A DNA stretch of 26,056 nucleotides from OLB19 sp964624165 (GCA_964624165.1 CAZUWG010000006.1:1-26056), one strand, 5' to 3'. Shown: positions 14,874-21,552, counted from the first letter of the stretch. Notes: generated from the letters alone by a model not told the origin. Translations and numbers: made by a program.

Positions 14874-15995
14874 ATGGTGGTGCGAATGGCCAGCATGTGA
14901 AGGACTTGTAACCTCACGATTGCGATACCACCAAGCCGCCAAGGCTGTCGTCAGTGGCACCGCCAAGACCACGCCGATACTACCGATAATAATCCGCACC
15001 AACTCCGCCGCTACCACTTCTTGGTTGAGTATTAAATCAAAACTATCTTCACTCGTTGAGAGAAAGAGCACCAAAGGCAACGAGACACCTACGTACGCGA
15101 GCGCGAGTGTATTGACGAGCGAGCTCACATGATCACGCCCCACTCGGATCGCGCGCCGATAGAGCTCATGTGCATCCAGTGAAGGGTTGGCATGTTTTAG
15201 TTCCTCCACTACTGATGCCTGAGTAATCGACACATCATCTAAAACACCCAAAATACCGATGATAATAGACCCGAGCAGTAACCCAGCAAAATCAAGTCGA
15301 CCGTCGGTATTGAAGTTTAGATAGACCGATGCGTCTGAACCAAAGCCAGACAGCCGCATTACCGCCACCCACCAAAGCGACATAAGACATGTCACTACCA
15401 CCGCCGAGACCGTCCCCACAAAAGCCACGATCACACTCGCTTTAAAGCCATGTGTCCCAAAAAAGACAAGTGCCAGAATCACCACCGCCACAAAAAAAGA
15501 GACCAAGACCGGGTTATATCCTTTTAGTAAAAGCGGCACGAGAATAAATAAAATTGCAAAAAAAGATATTAGCAACATCGCAATCGAACGTAGTCCTTGC
15601 CAGCCAGCAAATAAAATTAACAGCACAAAAAAGAGACCGGCCAGCAGCACGAGATTGAGCCGACGGTCAAAATCCTTGAAAAGATAAGTCTCTTGTCCGT
15701 TGGCGTTGACTTGCCGGTGAATATAAAACACGTCCCCCACTTCAAGCGCTACTACATCATTTTCAAACGCCACAAAGGTGCCGGCCTTTTCGCCATCTTT
15801 GATTTCAATCAGCAGGTCTTGGACGTTCCCCACAACATCTGTCCCGGCTACCATTTCTTCTCGCTCGGAGCGAATCTCCAAAACTTCAGCCCGCACCACC
15901 TCATGCTCTGACGCTGCGACAATATCCTGCGCCAAAGCAGACGGCGTGCCCGCCATCAGTAAAAACAATCCGAAAAATATCACAATATATTTCAT
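14871..15995 (-). CDS. YibE/F family multi-pass membrane protein
   Basis: The 374-residue protein has a signal peptide (MKYIVIFFGLFLLMAGTPSA), then an extracytoplasmic beta-rich domain of about 100 residues. Seven or eight membrane helices follow, with the family hallmarks GTHGFKASVIVAFVGT near 180, GILGVLDDVSITQAS near 245, and GRDHVSSLVNTLALAYVG near 285. The C-terminus is histidine-rich (HAGHSHHH). YibE/F proteins have no proven function. Here the gene lies directly behind a Fur/Zur regulator and near a ZIP transporter, which with the His tail hints at metal handling (inference). The ATG at 15995 is preferred because it starts the signal peptide and sits 7 bases after an extended -10 box. 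Confidence 0.85.
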   Translation of the reverse strand: MKYIVIFFGLFLLMAGTPSALAQDIVAASEHEVVRAEVLEIRSEREEMVAGTDVVGNVQDLLIEIKDGEKAGTFVAFENDVVALEVGDVFYIHRQVNANGQETYLFKDFDRRLNLVLLAGLFFVLLILFAGWQGLRSIAMLLISFFAILFILVPLLLKGYNPVLVSFFVAVVILALVFFGTHGFKASVIVAFVGTVSAVVVTCLMSLWWVAVMRLSGFGSDASVYLNFNTDGRLDFAGLLLGSIIIGILGVLDDVSITQASVVEELKHANPSLDAHELYRRAIRVGRDHVSSLVNTLALAYVGVSLPLVLFLSTSEDSFDLILNQEVVAAELVRIIIGSIGVVLAVPLTTALAAWWYRNREVTSPSHAGHSHHH

Positions 15996-16002
15996 GGCTC
16001 TT

Positions 16003-16011
16003 ATTCTATCA
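16003..16011 (-). promoter_or_regulatory. Extended -10 promoter of the YibE/F gene, overlapping the fur-family stop codon
   Basis: The minus strand reads TGA-TAGAAT, 7 bases before the ATG at 15995. The TGA is the stop codon of the Fur-family gene (16011-16009). Confidence 0.5.
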
Positions 16012-16404
16012 GACGCAGGACTTGCAGCGACCATAAAAAATTACCTCGTGCGAATGAAGCGCCGAAAAATCAGCTGGCAGATTTTTAGGCGCTTCTAACT
16101 TAATACACGGCAAAGGCGCAATTAAAAGACATACCTCACACACGACATGATGATGGTGATGACCGGCCAGCTCATAGCGGTCTATGTCGCCACGGATCGA
16201 GAGCACTGTCACCAGTGATTCTTTTTTAAGGACATCAAGCGTTCGGTAGACTACCACTGGATCTCCTACATAAGCCTTCACCAGCCAAGCTGCGGTTACC
16301 GGACCATCCGCAGCCGACAAGAGCTCCACTACTTTTGTACGTGACTTTGTCATTCGGTATCCTTTTACCCTTAAACTCTCTAAAACATAATTTGCCTTTT
16401 TCAT
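16009..16404 (-). CDS. Fur-family metal-responsive repressor, probably Zur
   Basis: The 131 residues have a winged helix (GYRMTKSRTKVVELL near 15, recognition helix DPVVVYRTLDVLKKESLV near 48). A dimerisation/metal domain follows, with the His cluster 82-86 (GHHHHHVVCEVC), structural zinc cysteines Cys89, Cys92, Cys127 and Cys130, and HSHEVIFYG near 117. Fur-family members repress metal uptake genes when metal is bound. The divergent neighbour is a ZIP transporter and a palindrome lies in the shared promoter, so zinc (Zur) is the best guess; iron or manganese cannot be excluded. A TTGCAA-17-TATCAT promoter ends 6 bases before the ATG, predicting a leaderless, self-regulated mRNA. Confidence 0.85.
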   Translation of the reverse strand: MKKANYVLESLRVKGYRMTKSRTKVVELLSAADGPVTAAWLVKAYVGDPVVVYRTLDVLKKESLVTVLSIRGDIDRYELAGHHHHHVVCEVCLLIAPLPCIKLEAPKNLPADFSALHSHEVIFYGRCKSCV

Positions 16405-16410
16405 ACCTCC

Positions 16411-16439
16411 ATGATACCTTTAATGCAATCTATTTGCAA
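16411..16439 (-). promoter_or_regulatory. Promoter of the Fur/Zur-family gene
   Basis: The minus strand reads TTGCAA (16439-16434), a 17-base spacer, then TATCAT (16416-16411), then GGAGGT and the ATG at 16404. The start site would fall on the ATG. GGAGGT abuts the ATG, too close for normal Shine-Dalgarno use. Confidence 0.6.
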
Positions 16440-16442
16440 TAA
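16420..16442. promoter_or_regulatory. Putative Zur/Fur operator
   Basis: A 9-5-9 palindrome, TTAATGCAA-TCTAT-TTGCAATAA, with one mismatch pair in the arms. It covers the -35 box and most of the spacer of the regulator promoter and lies just before the ZIP gene, so it could repress both directions. Confidence 0.6.
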
Positions 16443-16453
16443 TAATTTTCACC

Positions 16454-17257
16454 ATGTTGTACGCACTTATCGCCGCTTTTTTTATCGCTCTACTCTCTTT
16501 AAGTGGAGTCTTGATCAGCAGCACTCGCGGACACATCTCGGGGATGCACCGTTTTTGGATTCCTCTTTCGGTTGGTGTTTTTTTAGGAGTAGTGTTTTTT
16601 GAACTTATTCCCGAAACCATTTTTGCCGGCGGCGAGACGGGCGGTCTCGTGATCGCGGCAGGCTTTTTAGGTTTTTTCTTCCTTTCATTCCTCCTGCGGC
16701 GCGACCACGCCTGCGAAGGAGCGGCTGACTGCAGTAATACGCGCCACACTCCACACGCACTACTTATCGGCGACAGTCTTCACAATATTGCCGACGGGGT
16801 ACTGCTTTTCTCAGCTTTTGTACTTAGTCCGCAGCTTGGCGTAGTGACCGCGCTCGCTATTGCCCTTCATGAAATTCCTCAAGAAATCGCCGAATACAGT
16901 GTCCTTCGAAAGGCTGGCTATAGTCACGGCAAGGCGCTCCGTTACAACTTCATCACTGCCCTGTCGATCATAGTCGGAGTGACACTGGCCGCCCTCTTTA
17001 TCCACATCGGTGATGTACTATGGGTCCTTACCGGTATCACCGCCGGCAACCTGCTCTATATTATTGCCTCAGATCTTTTGCCTGAACTGCAAGACGAACG
17101 TCACCAGGAGCATTTTGGATCAGTTATGATCTCTTTACTCGCAGGCTTCCTACTTATTGTAATCACCATCACCTTTTCACACAGCACCTTAGAAAATGCG
17201 GGCGCACCACATGCTCACGAGCTCGAAGTAGATACTCACGAAGAGCACGCACACTAG
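16454..17257 (+). CDS. ZIP-family metal (zinc) transporter
   Basis: The 267-residue inner-membrane protein has eight hydrophobic segments. The paired metal-site motifs of ZIP transporters are GDSLHNIADG at about residues 106-115 (TM4) and HEIPQEIAEY at about 138-147 (TM5). The cytosolic loop between TM3 and TM4 is short with CEGAADC and two histidines. The C-terminus is His-rich (APHAHELEVDTHEEHAH). ZIP proteins import zinc or other divalent metals. It is divergent from the Fur/Zur-family gene across a palindromic operator, the usual layout for metal-starvation induction. No Shine-Dalgarno is visible before the ATG; an AATAAT at 16441-16446 ends 7 bases before it. Confidence 0.88.
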   Translation: MLYALIAAFFIALLSLSGVLISSTRGHISGMHRFWIPLSVGVFLGVVFFELIPETIFAGGETGGLVIAAGFLGFFFLSFLLRRDHACEGAADCSNTRHTPHALLIGDSLHNIADGVLLFSAFVLSPQLGVVTALAIALHEIPQEIAEYSVLRKAGYSHGKALRYNFITALSIIVGVTLAALFIHIGDVLWVLTGITAGNLLYIIASDLLPELQDERHQEHFGSVMISLLAGFLLIVITITFSHSTLENAGAPHAHELEVDTHEEHAH

Positions 17258-17343
17258 AAAAACAGCTTCGCGACGTAAAAGCCCACCGCCGCAAAAAGCA
17301 TAAAAATAACTACCGCTGAAATCTTTTTAGTATCGTCATCCAT
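17254..17343 (-). CDS. 29-residue single-pass membrane miniprotein (candidate)
   Basis: The predicted peptide has a short charged start (MDDDTKKI) and one membrane helix (SAVVIFMLFAAVGFYVAKLFF). Its stop overlaps the ZIP gene end by four bases in convergent orientation. The case for translation rests on a strong extended -10 box (TGC-TATACT) ending 6 bases before the ATG, the same geometry as at larger genes in the window. No family is recognised. A longer frame exists upstream but would be read through the hairpin at 17399-17441, so it is rejected. Confidence 0.5.
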   Translation of the reverse strand: MDDDTKKISAVVIFMLFAAVGFYVAKLFF

Positions 17344-17349
17344 GGCCAA

Positions 17350-17358
17350 AGTATAGCA
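17350..17358 (-). promoter_or_regulatory. Extended -10 promoter of the 29-residue miniprotein
   Basis: The minus strand reads TGC-TATACT, 6 bases before the ATG at 17343; the predicted transcription start is the A of ATG. Confidence 0.55.
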
Positions 17359-17398
17359 TTTACTTTTGACCAAAAAACGGGTATAAAGGGAGTCACTT

Positions 17399-17441
17399 GG
17401 GTGGGTGGCAAGGCGGCCAAAGGCCGCCTTGCCACCCACCC
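17399..17441. terminator. 20-bp perfect hairpin between the miniprotein promoter and tRNA-His
   Basis: The arms 17399-17418 and 17422-17441 are perfectly complementary with loop AAA. There is no clear T-run on either strand. It may insulate the miniprotein from antisense recombinase transcription, and it sits 9 bases before the tRNA 5' end. Confidence 0.5.
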
Positions 17442-17450
17442 TCACAACAT

Positions 17451-17526
17451 GGCGGCTATAGTATAACGGTTAGTGCATCGGTTTGTGGTACCGAAAGTTC
17501 GGGTTCGATTCCCGGTAGCCGCCCCA
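17451..17526 (+). tRNA. tRNA-His (anticodon GTG), CCA encoded
   Basis: The acceptor arm GCGGCTA (17452-17458) pairs with TAGCCGC (17516-17522). G-1 at 17451 faces C73 at 17523, a tRNA-His identity feature, and CCA follows at 17524-17526. The anticodon stem TCGGT/ACCGA encloses loop TTGTGGT with anticodon GTG. The T-loop is TTCGATT. The D-stem has wobble pairs. The 3' two-thirds overlap the recombinase gene on the other strand. Confidence 0.95.
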
Positions 17527-19119
17527 AGATAGAATCAGCTCAGCATATTGAGCATTTCGTGAAGCTATATCAAGGTTTTTGTCCAGTTCGAGCCGCTTAT
17601 ATTCGGCTTCTAACGCTGGATAGGCTTTTTCTATAGGGACCAGCCATTCGTTGGCTTCAATACTCACTTTTTTGTCTTTCAAAACGTAGTTCTGACCAAG
17701 TGCAGAAAATATCTCTCGTCGCTGTCTAATATCACCTTTCGCAAACTCATTGCGAGCATGACGAGCGAAGTTAAATGTCTTCTCGGTTAGCTCAAGCCAC
17801 GTCGCCGCTCGGTTCTCGGTAGAGTTAAGTTGAAGCTTTAGTTTTGTTAGTTGTTTCTTCAATTCTGACTTTTCTTTCATAAACTCTTCATCGTCAATCA
17901 GCTCTCGATACCGCATTTGGGTAAGGGTGTCCATTTGCTTTTGCGTAGCGTTGTATGCCTTCTGTTGCTGTTCGTAGATTTTAGTACGCTCTTGTACTTC
18001 AGTATCATTTCGCTTATTGAGTATCTCTAACGCCCACTCCTGAAACTTTGGGAGGATGGTGTATCGCTCAAGGGCAATATCAACCTGCTCTTCAAACTCA
18101 TTAAGTGGGACTGGTTTCTGTTTACAAAACTTCTTGCCATTCTCATCCTTTTTCTTTTTAGTGCAGTGATAGTAAACGTATGTTTTTAACTCCCTAGTGG
18201 TCTCCACTATTTTCTTCTTCACCGAGCAGGTACACATACCGCCACACTCCCCGCACTTCACGAGACCAGTATATGAAGCATCATGCACTTGCTGACGTGG
18301 CTTTCCTTTACGCCCCAAAATGATTTGGGCTTTGTCATACTCATCAGGCGTAATCATGGCTTTATGGTTGCCTTCATACACTTCACCTGACCAGACAAAC
18401 GTTCCTGTATAAAACTCATTGGTAAACATACGATACATCGAACTTAACGCCACAGGACCATCACCCGAACGCTTAAACTTCGGCGTCTTAAAACCCCACT
18501 CCTCATTTACCACCTGTTGTATCTGGGGAACGGTGTACGTCCCAGTGAGTAACATATCCCACATCTTGCGGACCATTTCCCATCGGTCTTCATCAGGATA
18601 GATTTCGTGTATTAGAAGGTCATTTTTGTAGCCAAGTGGTGCTCGGGACGGAAGCCACCCTTTGTCAGCTTTACTCTGCATACCTCGGCGACTCACGACT
18701 GCCAAATCACGAATGTACTGATTCGCCATACTGGTCTCAACATTAAAAAGAAGGACATTATCTTCAGGCAGATACTCACGGTCCATTGTTTGTATCACTT
18801 TGATGATGCCTTTCTGGAGCATCCAGCTTAACGTCCCCGAGTCGATAGGGTTACGAGACAAACGATTGATATGCCAACACAAAATACCATCTGCTTCACC
18901 CGCCTCAATACGGTCCAACATATTTTGAAACTTCGGACGAATATATGGTTGTTTAGAGGACTTTGATTCCTCAAAGGTATCAACGATTTTATAACCCAAA
19001 CGAGCCGCTAGGGGCTTGAGGTTATTTATTTGGTCCTCTATAGACTGGAGTTGCTTATCAGAACTCTCATCGGAGGACCGTCTGGCGTAGAGGAATACTT
19101 TGTATTTAGGCTTATCCAT
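17470..19119 (-). CDS. Large serine recombinase (integrase)
   Basis: The 549-residue protein integrates or excises a mobile element. The resolvase domain has VFLYARRSSDE with nucleophile Ser15, QSIEDQINNLK near 25, and ILCWHINRLSRNPID near 79. A Recombinase domain follows (PLGYKND near 160, TPDEYDKAQIILG near 257). A zinc-ribbon with CGECGGMC and a later HC...C follows, then a coiled coil (about 385-450), all typical of large serine integrases. The last 17 codons (YRESNPNFRYHKPMH region) are antisense to tRNA-His, so the element is joined to that tRNA. A TGT-TAATAC box ends 6 bases before the ATG, a weak match. Its start is divergent from the GC-rich cargo gene. Confidence 0.93.
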   Translation of the reverse strand: MDKPKYKVFLYARRSSDESSDKQLQSIEDQINNLKPLAARLGYKIVDTFEESKSSKQPYIRPKFQNMLDRIEAGEADGILCWHINRLSRNPIDSGTLSWMLQKGIIKVIQTMDREYLPEDNVLLFNVETSMANQYIRDLAVVSRRGMQSKADKGWLPSRAPLGYKNDLLIHEIYPDEDRWEMVRKMWDMLLTGTYTVPQIQQVVNEEWGFKTPKFKRSGDGPVALSSMYRMFTNEFYTGTFVWSGEVYEGNHKAMITPDEYDKAQIILGRKGKPRQQVHDASYTGLVKCGECGGMCTCSVKKKIVETTRELKTYVYYHCTKKKKDENGKKFCKQKPVPLNEFEEQVDIALERYTILPKFQEWALEILNKRNDTEVQERTKIYEQQQKAYNATQKQMDTLTQMRYRELIDDEEFMKEKSELKKQLTKLKLQLNSTENRAATWLELTEKTFNFARHARNEFAKGDIRQRREIFSALGQNYVLKDKKVSIEANEWLVPIEKAYPALEAEYKRLELDKNLDIASRNAQYAELILSWGGYRESNPNFRYHKPMH

Positions 19120-19134
19120 AATGTTGTATTAACA

Positions 19135-19163
19135 TTGACTTTTACTTATAAATATAGTATTGT
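19135..19163 (+). promoter_or_regulatory. Promoter of the secreted-protein cassette
   Basis: TTGACT (19135-19140), a 17-base spacer, then TATTGT (19158-19163), just before the GGAGG of the leader peptide. Confidence 0.5.
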
Positions 19164-19175
19164 ATACGGAGGTTA

Positions 19176-19208
19176 ATGAGGTGGCCTTACTACCTCTATA
19201 TAGCGTAA
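19176..19208 (+). CDS. 10-residue leader peptide (candidate)
   Basis: The frame MRWPYYLYIA-stop begins 3 bases after a GGAGGT and ends 14 bases before the ATG of the secreted-protein gene, which has its own GGGAGGT. The codons TAC-CTC contain ACCTC (19192-19196), which can pair with either Shine-Dalgarno or with GAGGT at 19178-19182. This would suit translational coupling or attenuation. There is no direct proof of translation. Confidence 0.4.
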   Translation: MRWPYYLYIA

Positions 19209-19222
19209 ACGGGAGGTTACCC

Positions 19223-19858
19223 ATGCGCAAATTCGTCCTTTCCATCATCGCCGTACTCTTCTCTCTGCCCGTCGCGGCAGCAGAACTGGAGTGCACCAAT
19301 GTCGTGACGCAACCCGCCGATGCATTCGTCCAGGTGGCGACGGAACGGCATCCCGACCTAAACGAAGGTCAGGTGGCTTCCATCGCTGGCATGTACGAGC
19401 TGGCCTATCACCAGCATCAGCTGGCGAACAACGAAGCCACGGCTGCGCAGGACCGCGAGTTCGCAGAGCGGACCCAACAGGTCGCGATGCGGATGGCGGC
19501 CATCCAGCTGAACGTCTTCGAATCGCTGCCGCAGATGGAATCCGTCCTGGAACGGATGGAGGCTGAAGAAGCTGCTGGTCTCACGCGGGTCTCGGCCGAG
19601 CTCTTGCCCGACGTCCGTCACTCGGCTCGCACCATGCTTGCCATTGGCCTCATCTGGGGCGACCTCGGCAACGCCGTCGTTCAGCTGAGCGCAGACCGCT
19701 TCATCGCCGTCGCGAACTCTGGCAACAGCACCGACGCATTGGACTCGGCGCAACGCACGTTGTGCACGCTGGAGTCGGTCATGGACGCCATGGAGGGTGT
19801 CGCGGACTTCTTCCCGAATGCCGCTGTCCTCGCGTACGTCGAGCGTCTCAACTACTGA
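19223..19858 (+). CDS. Secreted helical protein of unknown family, foreign base composition
   Basis: The 211-residue protein starts with a clear Sec signal peptide (MRKFVLSIIAVLFSLPVAAA, cleavage likely before ELECTN). The mature part is mostly alpha-helical by composition and has two cysteines (Cys in LECTN and in RTLCTLES), a possible disulfide. I recognise no family. Its codons end mostly in G or C, unlike the AT-leaning genes around it. It also has a textbook Shine-Dalgarno (GGGAGGT, 6 bases before the ATG), which most neighbours lack. It stands alone with its own promoter and UUCG terminator, opposite in strand to the genes on both sides, so it looks like an acquired cassette. The ATG at 19223 is fixed by the signal peptide and Shine-Dalgarno. 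Confidence 0.75.
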   Translation: MRKFVLSIIAVLFSLPVAAAELECTNVVTQPADAFVQVATERHPDLNEGQVASIAGMYELAYHQHQLANNEATAAQDREFAERTQQVAMRMAAIQLNVFESLPQMESVLERMEAEEAAGLTRVSAELLPDVRHSARTMLAIGLIWGDLGNAVVQLSADRFIAVANSGNSTDALDSAQRTLCTLESVMDAMEGVADFFPNAAVLAYVERLNY

Positions 19859-19878
19859 ACGAAGGCGACGTTCAGACC

Positions 19879-19904
19879 AAGGGCTGTCTTTCGAGACAGC
19901 CCTT
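19879..19904 (+). terminator. UUCG-loop terminator of the secreted-protein cassette
   Basis: An 11-bp perfect stem (19879-19889 with 19894-19904), loop TTCG, then TTCTTTTGT. Confidence 0.85.
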
Positions 19905-19920
19905 TTCTTTTGTCTAAAAA

Positions 19921-20054
19921 ACCCGAAAGGGACAGTCTGGTTGACCCAACATGAGTAAGCACGAAGCTGACAACATACTGGCAAACTGCCCCTCTCGGGT
20001 CACTATGTTGTCTGGATATAAAAAACCTCGTGCGGTTCCTGCATATTGGGTCAA
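19921..20054. repeat. Cluster of nested inverted repeats
   Basis: Three pairs overlap: 19921-19936 with 19985-20000 (16-base arms, 14 of 16 complementary), GACAACAT at 19969-19976 with ATGTTGTC at 20004-20011, and TTGACCCAA at 19941-19949 with TTGGGTCAA at 20046-20054. They fill the gap between the secreted-protein terminator and the next minus-strand gene end. Confidence 0.55.
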
Positions 20055-20062
20055 CATATCTA

Positions 20063-20686
20063 TTATACAAGTTTTTTACGCTGAAGTTCTCTGAACTGGT
20101 CATAATTGTGGTCTTGTTGATAATAGAGCTTTAACAACTTTTTATACTTTCTTGTAGGTTTCCCATTGTAGTAGGGTCGCTGAATCTCAGCTTCTAATTT
20201 TTCAATCTGGTCTGACATAGTAAGGACATCAAACATAGCTTTGTGCTTGTGGCGACGATTCTGGTTTTTACTCTCGTAGGTCAGCTCATAGCAGTGACGA
20301 CAACCAAAATGGTCACCTGCCCGATAGAGTTTCCCAATTCGTTTCCTGCACGGAACGTTACTCTTCACCAATGGGCAGATAAACCACCATCTATTTCCAC
20401 CAAAATGACACGGTGTGGTTACCAATCCTACCGAGTAGTTAAATGACTCTTTATCATCATTCTCTCGGGTAATGGTGTAGTTGAGCTGAAGAGAGCCAGT
20501 CTCTTTTTGAATGTTCGTCGTAACTCCAATACTGTTCTTGCTCTCGCCCCAGAAACCACTTCTGGTCCAAGTAATTGAGCCTGAATGCCATCCCACTTCA
20601 AAGTAGTGGTGCTTCTTGAGAAAAGCTACTGAGATGTTGTTAAGACCGTCGGCTTCTTGTTTGGTGTTGTAGTGGTATCGCCCCAT
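20063..20686 (-). CDS. Mobile-element protein with cysteine-rich zinc-ribbon-like core
   Basis: The 207 residues contain the pattern GGNRWWFICPL followed by CRKRIGKLY and FGCRHCYELTYES (about residues 95-142). This pattern is familiar from hypothetical proteins on plasmids and integrative elements, and the Cys pairs suggest a zinc ribbon. The N-terminal half (VAFLKKHHYFEVGWHSGSIT) is beta-rich and the C-terminal part is lysine-rich and probably helical. The function is unknown; DNA or RNA binding is a guess from the basic charge and zinc motif. It is the last gene of a minus-strand set with the three genes to its right. Confidence 0.55.
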   Translation of the reverse strand: MGRYHYNTKQEADGLNNISVAFLKKHHYFEVGWHSGSITWTRSGFWGESKNSIGVTTNIQKETGSLQLNYTITRENDDKESFNYSVGLVTTPCHFGGNRWWFICPLVKSNVPCRKRIGKLYRAGDHFGCRHCYELTYESKNQNRRHKHKAMFDVLTMSDQIEKLEAEIQRPYYNGKPTRKYKKLLKLYYQQDHNYDQFRELQRKKLV

Positions 20687-20713
20687 AAACTTTTCTGTTT
20701 TTTACCGAAATCA

Positions 20714-20842
20714 TTAGACTTTGTTTTGCTTGGTTTGAGGCTTAAGTAGTGATTTTGTCGCTCTGTTATTATCTTTCCTATAGATTTGAACTCTGCCATA
20801 GTAATGTTGATTTTCTGCCTGTTCTTTACGAAACGAACCCAT
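20714..20842 (-). CDS. 42-residue basic small protein (candidate)
   Basis: The frame starts at the ATG 20842-20840, overlapping the end of the upstream gene by 17 bases, and stops at 20716-20714, 27 bases before the next gene. The product (MGSFRKEQAENQHYYGRVQI at the start) is very basic (many K, R, Q, N). No family is recognised. The overlap and position in a same-strand gene run support translation by coupling. Confidence 0.4.
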   Translation of the reverse strand: MGSFRKEQAENQHYYGRVQIYRKDNNRATKSLLKPQTKQNKV

Positions 20843-21350
20843 TTTCATTGACTGACACATCCACATCGACCGCTACCGGAAGTGGTGTTGGTTCACCCCG
20901 TCTAGCAGCTTGGATACGTTGTAATTCGTGGAGAGCTTTATAGATACCTCGCTCAATACTGGTCTCATAACGAACAAACTTGCTGTAGGTATCGTTATTG
21001 GCAAAATCAATGCTCAATGCCCTGCCAAGCGTATTACTCTTGAAGACACCGCTCATATCACCCTCCATCATTTCTCGCTCAATCTGCATAGCTCGTTTGA
21101 GCCGCCAGCTATTGCCGATAATTCGCTCCACGAGTAGCAATTCAATCTCACCTTCAGGAGCTAACTCCAGTCGAAATCGTTTACCTAGTTCTATCAACTC
21201 ATTTTCGTTCTCTTCTGGAAGCAAAATCTCTTTACTCAAGAGGCCGTGCTTCATTGCATTCCACTTACTTACTGCCTTACCTTCAGGAGTTTTCACACCA
21301 CCTTTCATGGCGTTTTCTTTGTTTGCTTCGATTTGTTTTTGAGTAGTCAT
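20826..21350 (-). CDS. Mobile-element protein with TPEGKAVSKWNAMKHGLLSK motif
   Basis: The 174 residues start MTTQKQIEANKENAMKGGVK and carry the motif TPEGKAVSKWNAMKHGLLSK at about 21-40. This motif is common in small uncharacterised proteins of bacterial plasmids, phages and integrative elements. The remainder is helical and charged (LLVERIIGNSWRLKRAMQIE near 75). The role is unknown; the basic motif may contact DNA. The frame is open upstream, but the ATG at 21350 gives the motif-proximal start seen in the family and leaves a 10-base gap to the gene before it. Confidence 0.55.
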   Translation of the reverse strand: MTTQKQIEANKENAMKGGVKTPEGKAVSKWNAMKHGLLSKEILLPEENENELIELGKRFRLELAPEGEIELLLVERIIGNSWRLKRAMQIEREMMEGDMSGVFKSNTLGRALSIDFANNDTYSKFVRYETSIERGIYKALHELQRIQAARRGEPTPLPVAVDVDVSVNENGFVS

Positions 21351-21360
21351 AAAATACAGA

Positions 21361-21552
21361 TTAGGAATCATCATCGTCACTAGTGATTGGCATTCGTACC
21401 CCACCCTCACTACCACTATTTCCTATGTCCTCGTGAGTGGTTGGAAAAACGAGCATCTTGCGTTTATCGCTGATGTCTTGCTCTTGAGTAATCAGCCCCG
21501 CTGTTTCCAGCATTGGAAGAATTTGCTGTCGTAGTTGAGCGTTATCAAGCAT
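21361..21552 (-). pseudogene. 3' remnant of a mobile-element gene (possible winged-helix end)
   Basis: The readable frame from the ATG at 21552 gives 63 residues (MLDNAQLRQQILPMLETAGL..., then an acidic tail TSDDDDS). Coding character seems to continue ten codons further up (LQKHYAVYGR) to an in-frame TGA at 21585-21583, beyond which the sequence changes. QLRQQILPMLETAGLITQEQ and KRKMLVFPT look like the end of a winged helix. I read this as a gene cut at its 5' side, with a break near 21583; a genuine short protein is the alternative. Confidence 0.45.

Noticed and set aside
17344..17445. 34-residue N-terminal extension of the miniprotein
   Set aside because: It would be read through a 20-bp perfect hairpin and lies upstream of the extended -10 box.
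19291..19984. Long open frames on both strands over the GC-rich secreted-protein gene
   Set aside because: They are by-products of high GC; they lack Shine-Dalgarno sites, signal peptides or family features, unlike the chosen frame.
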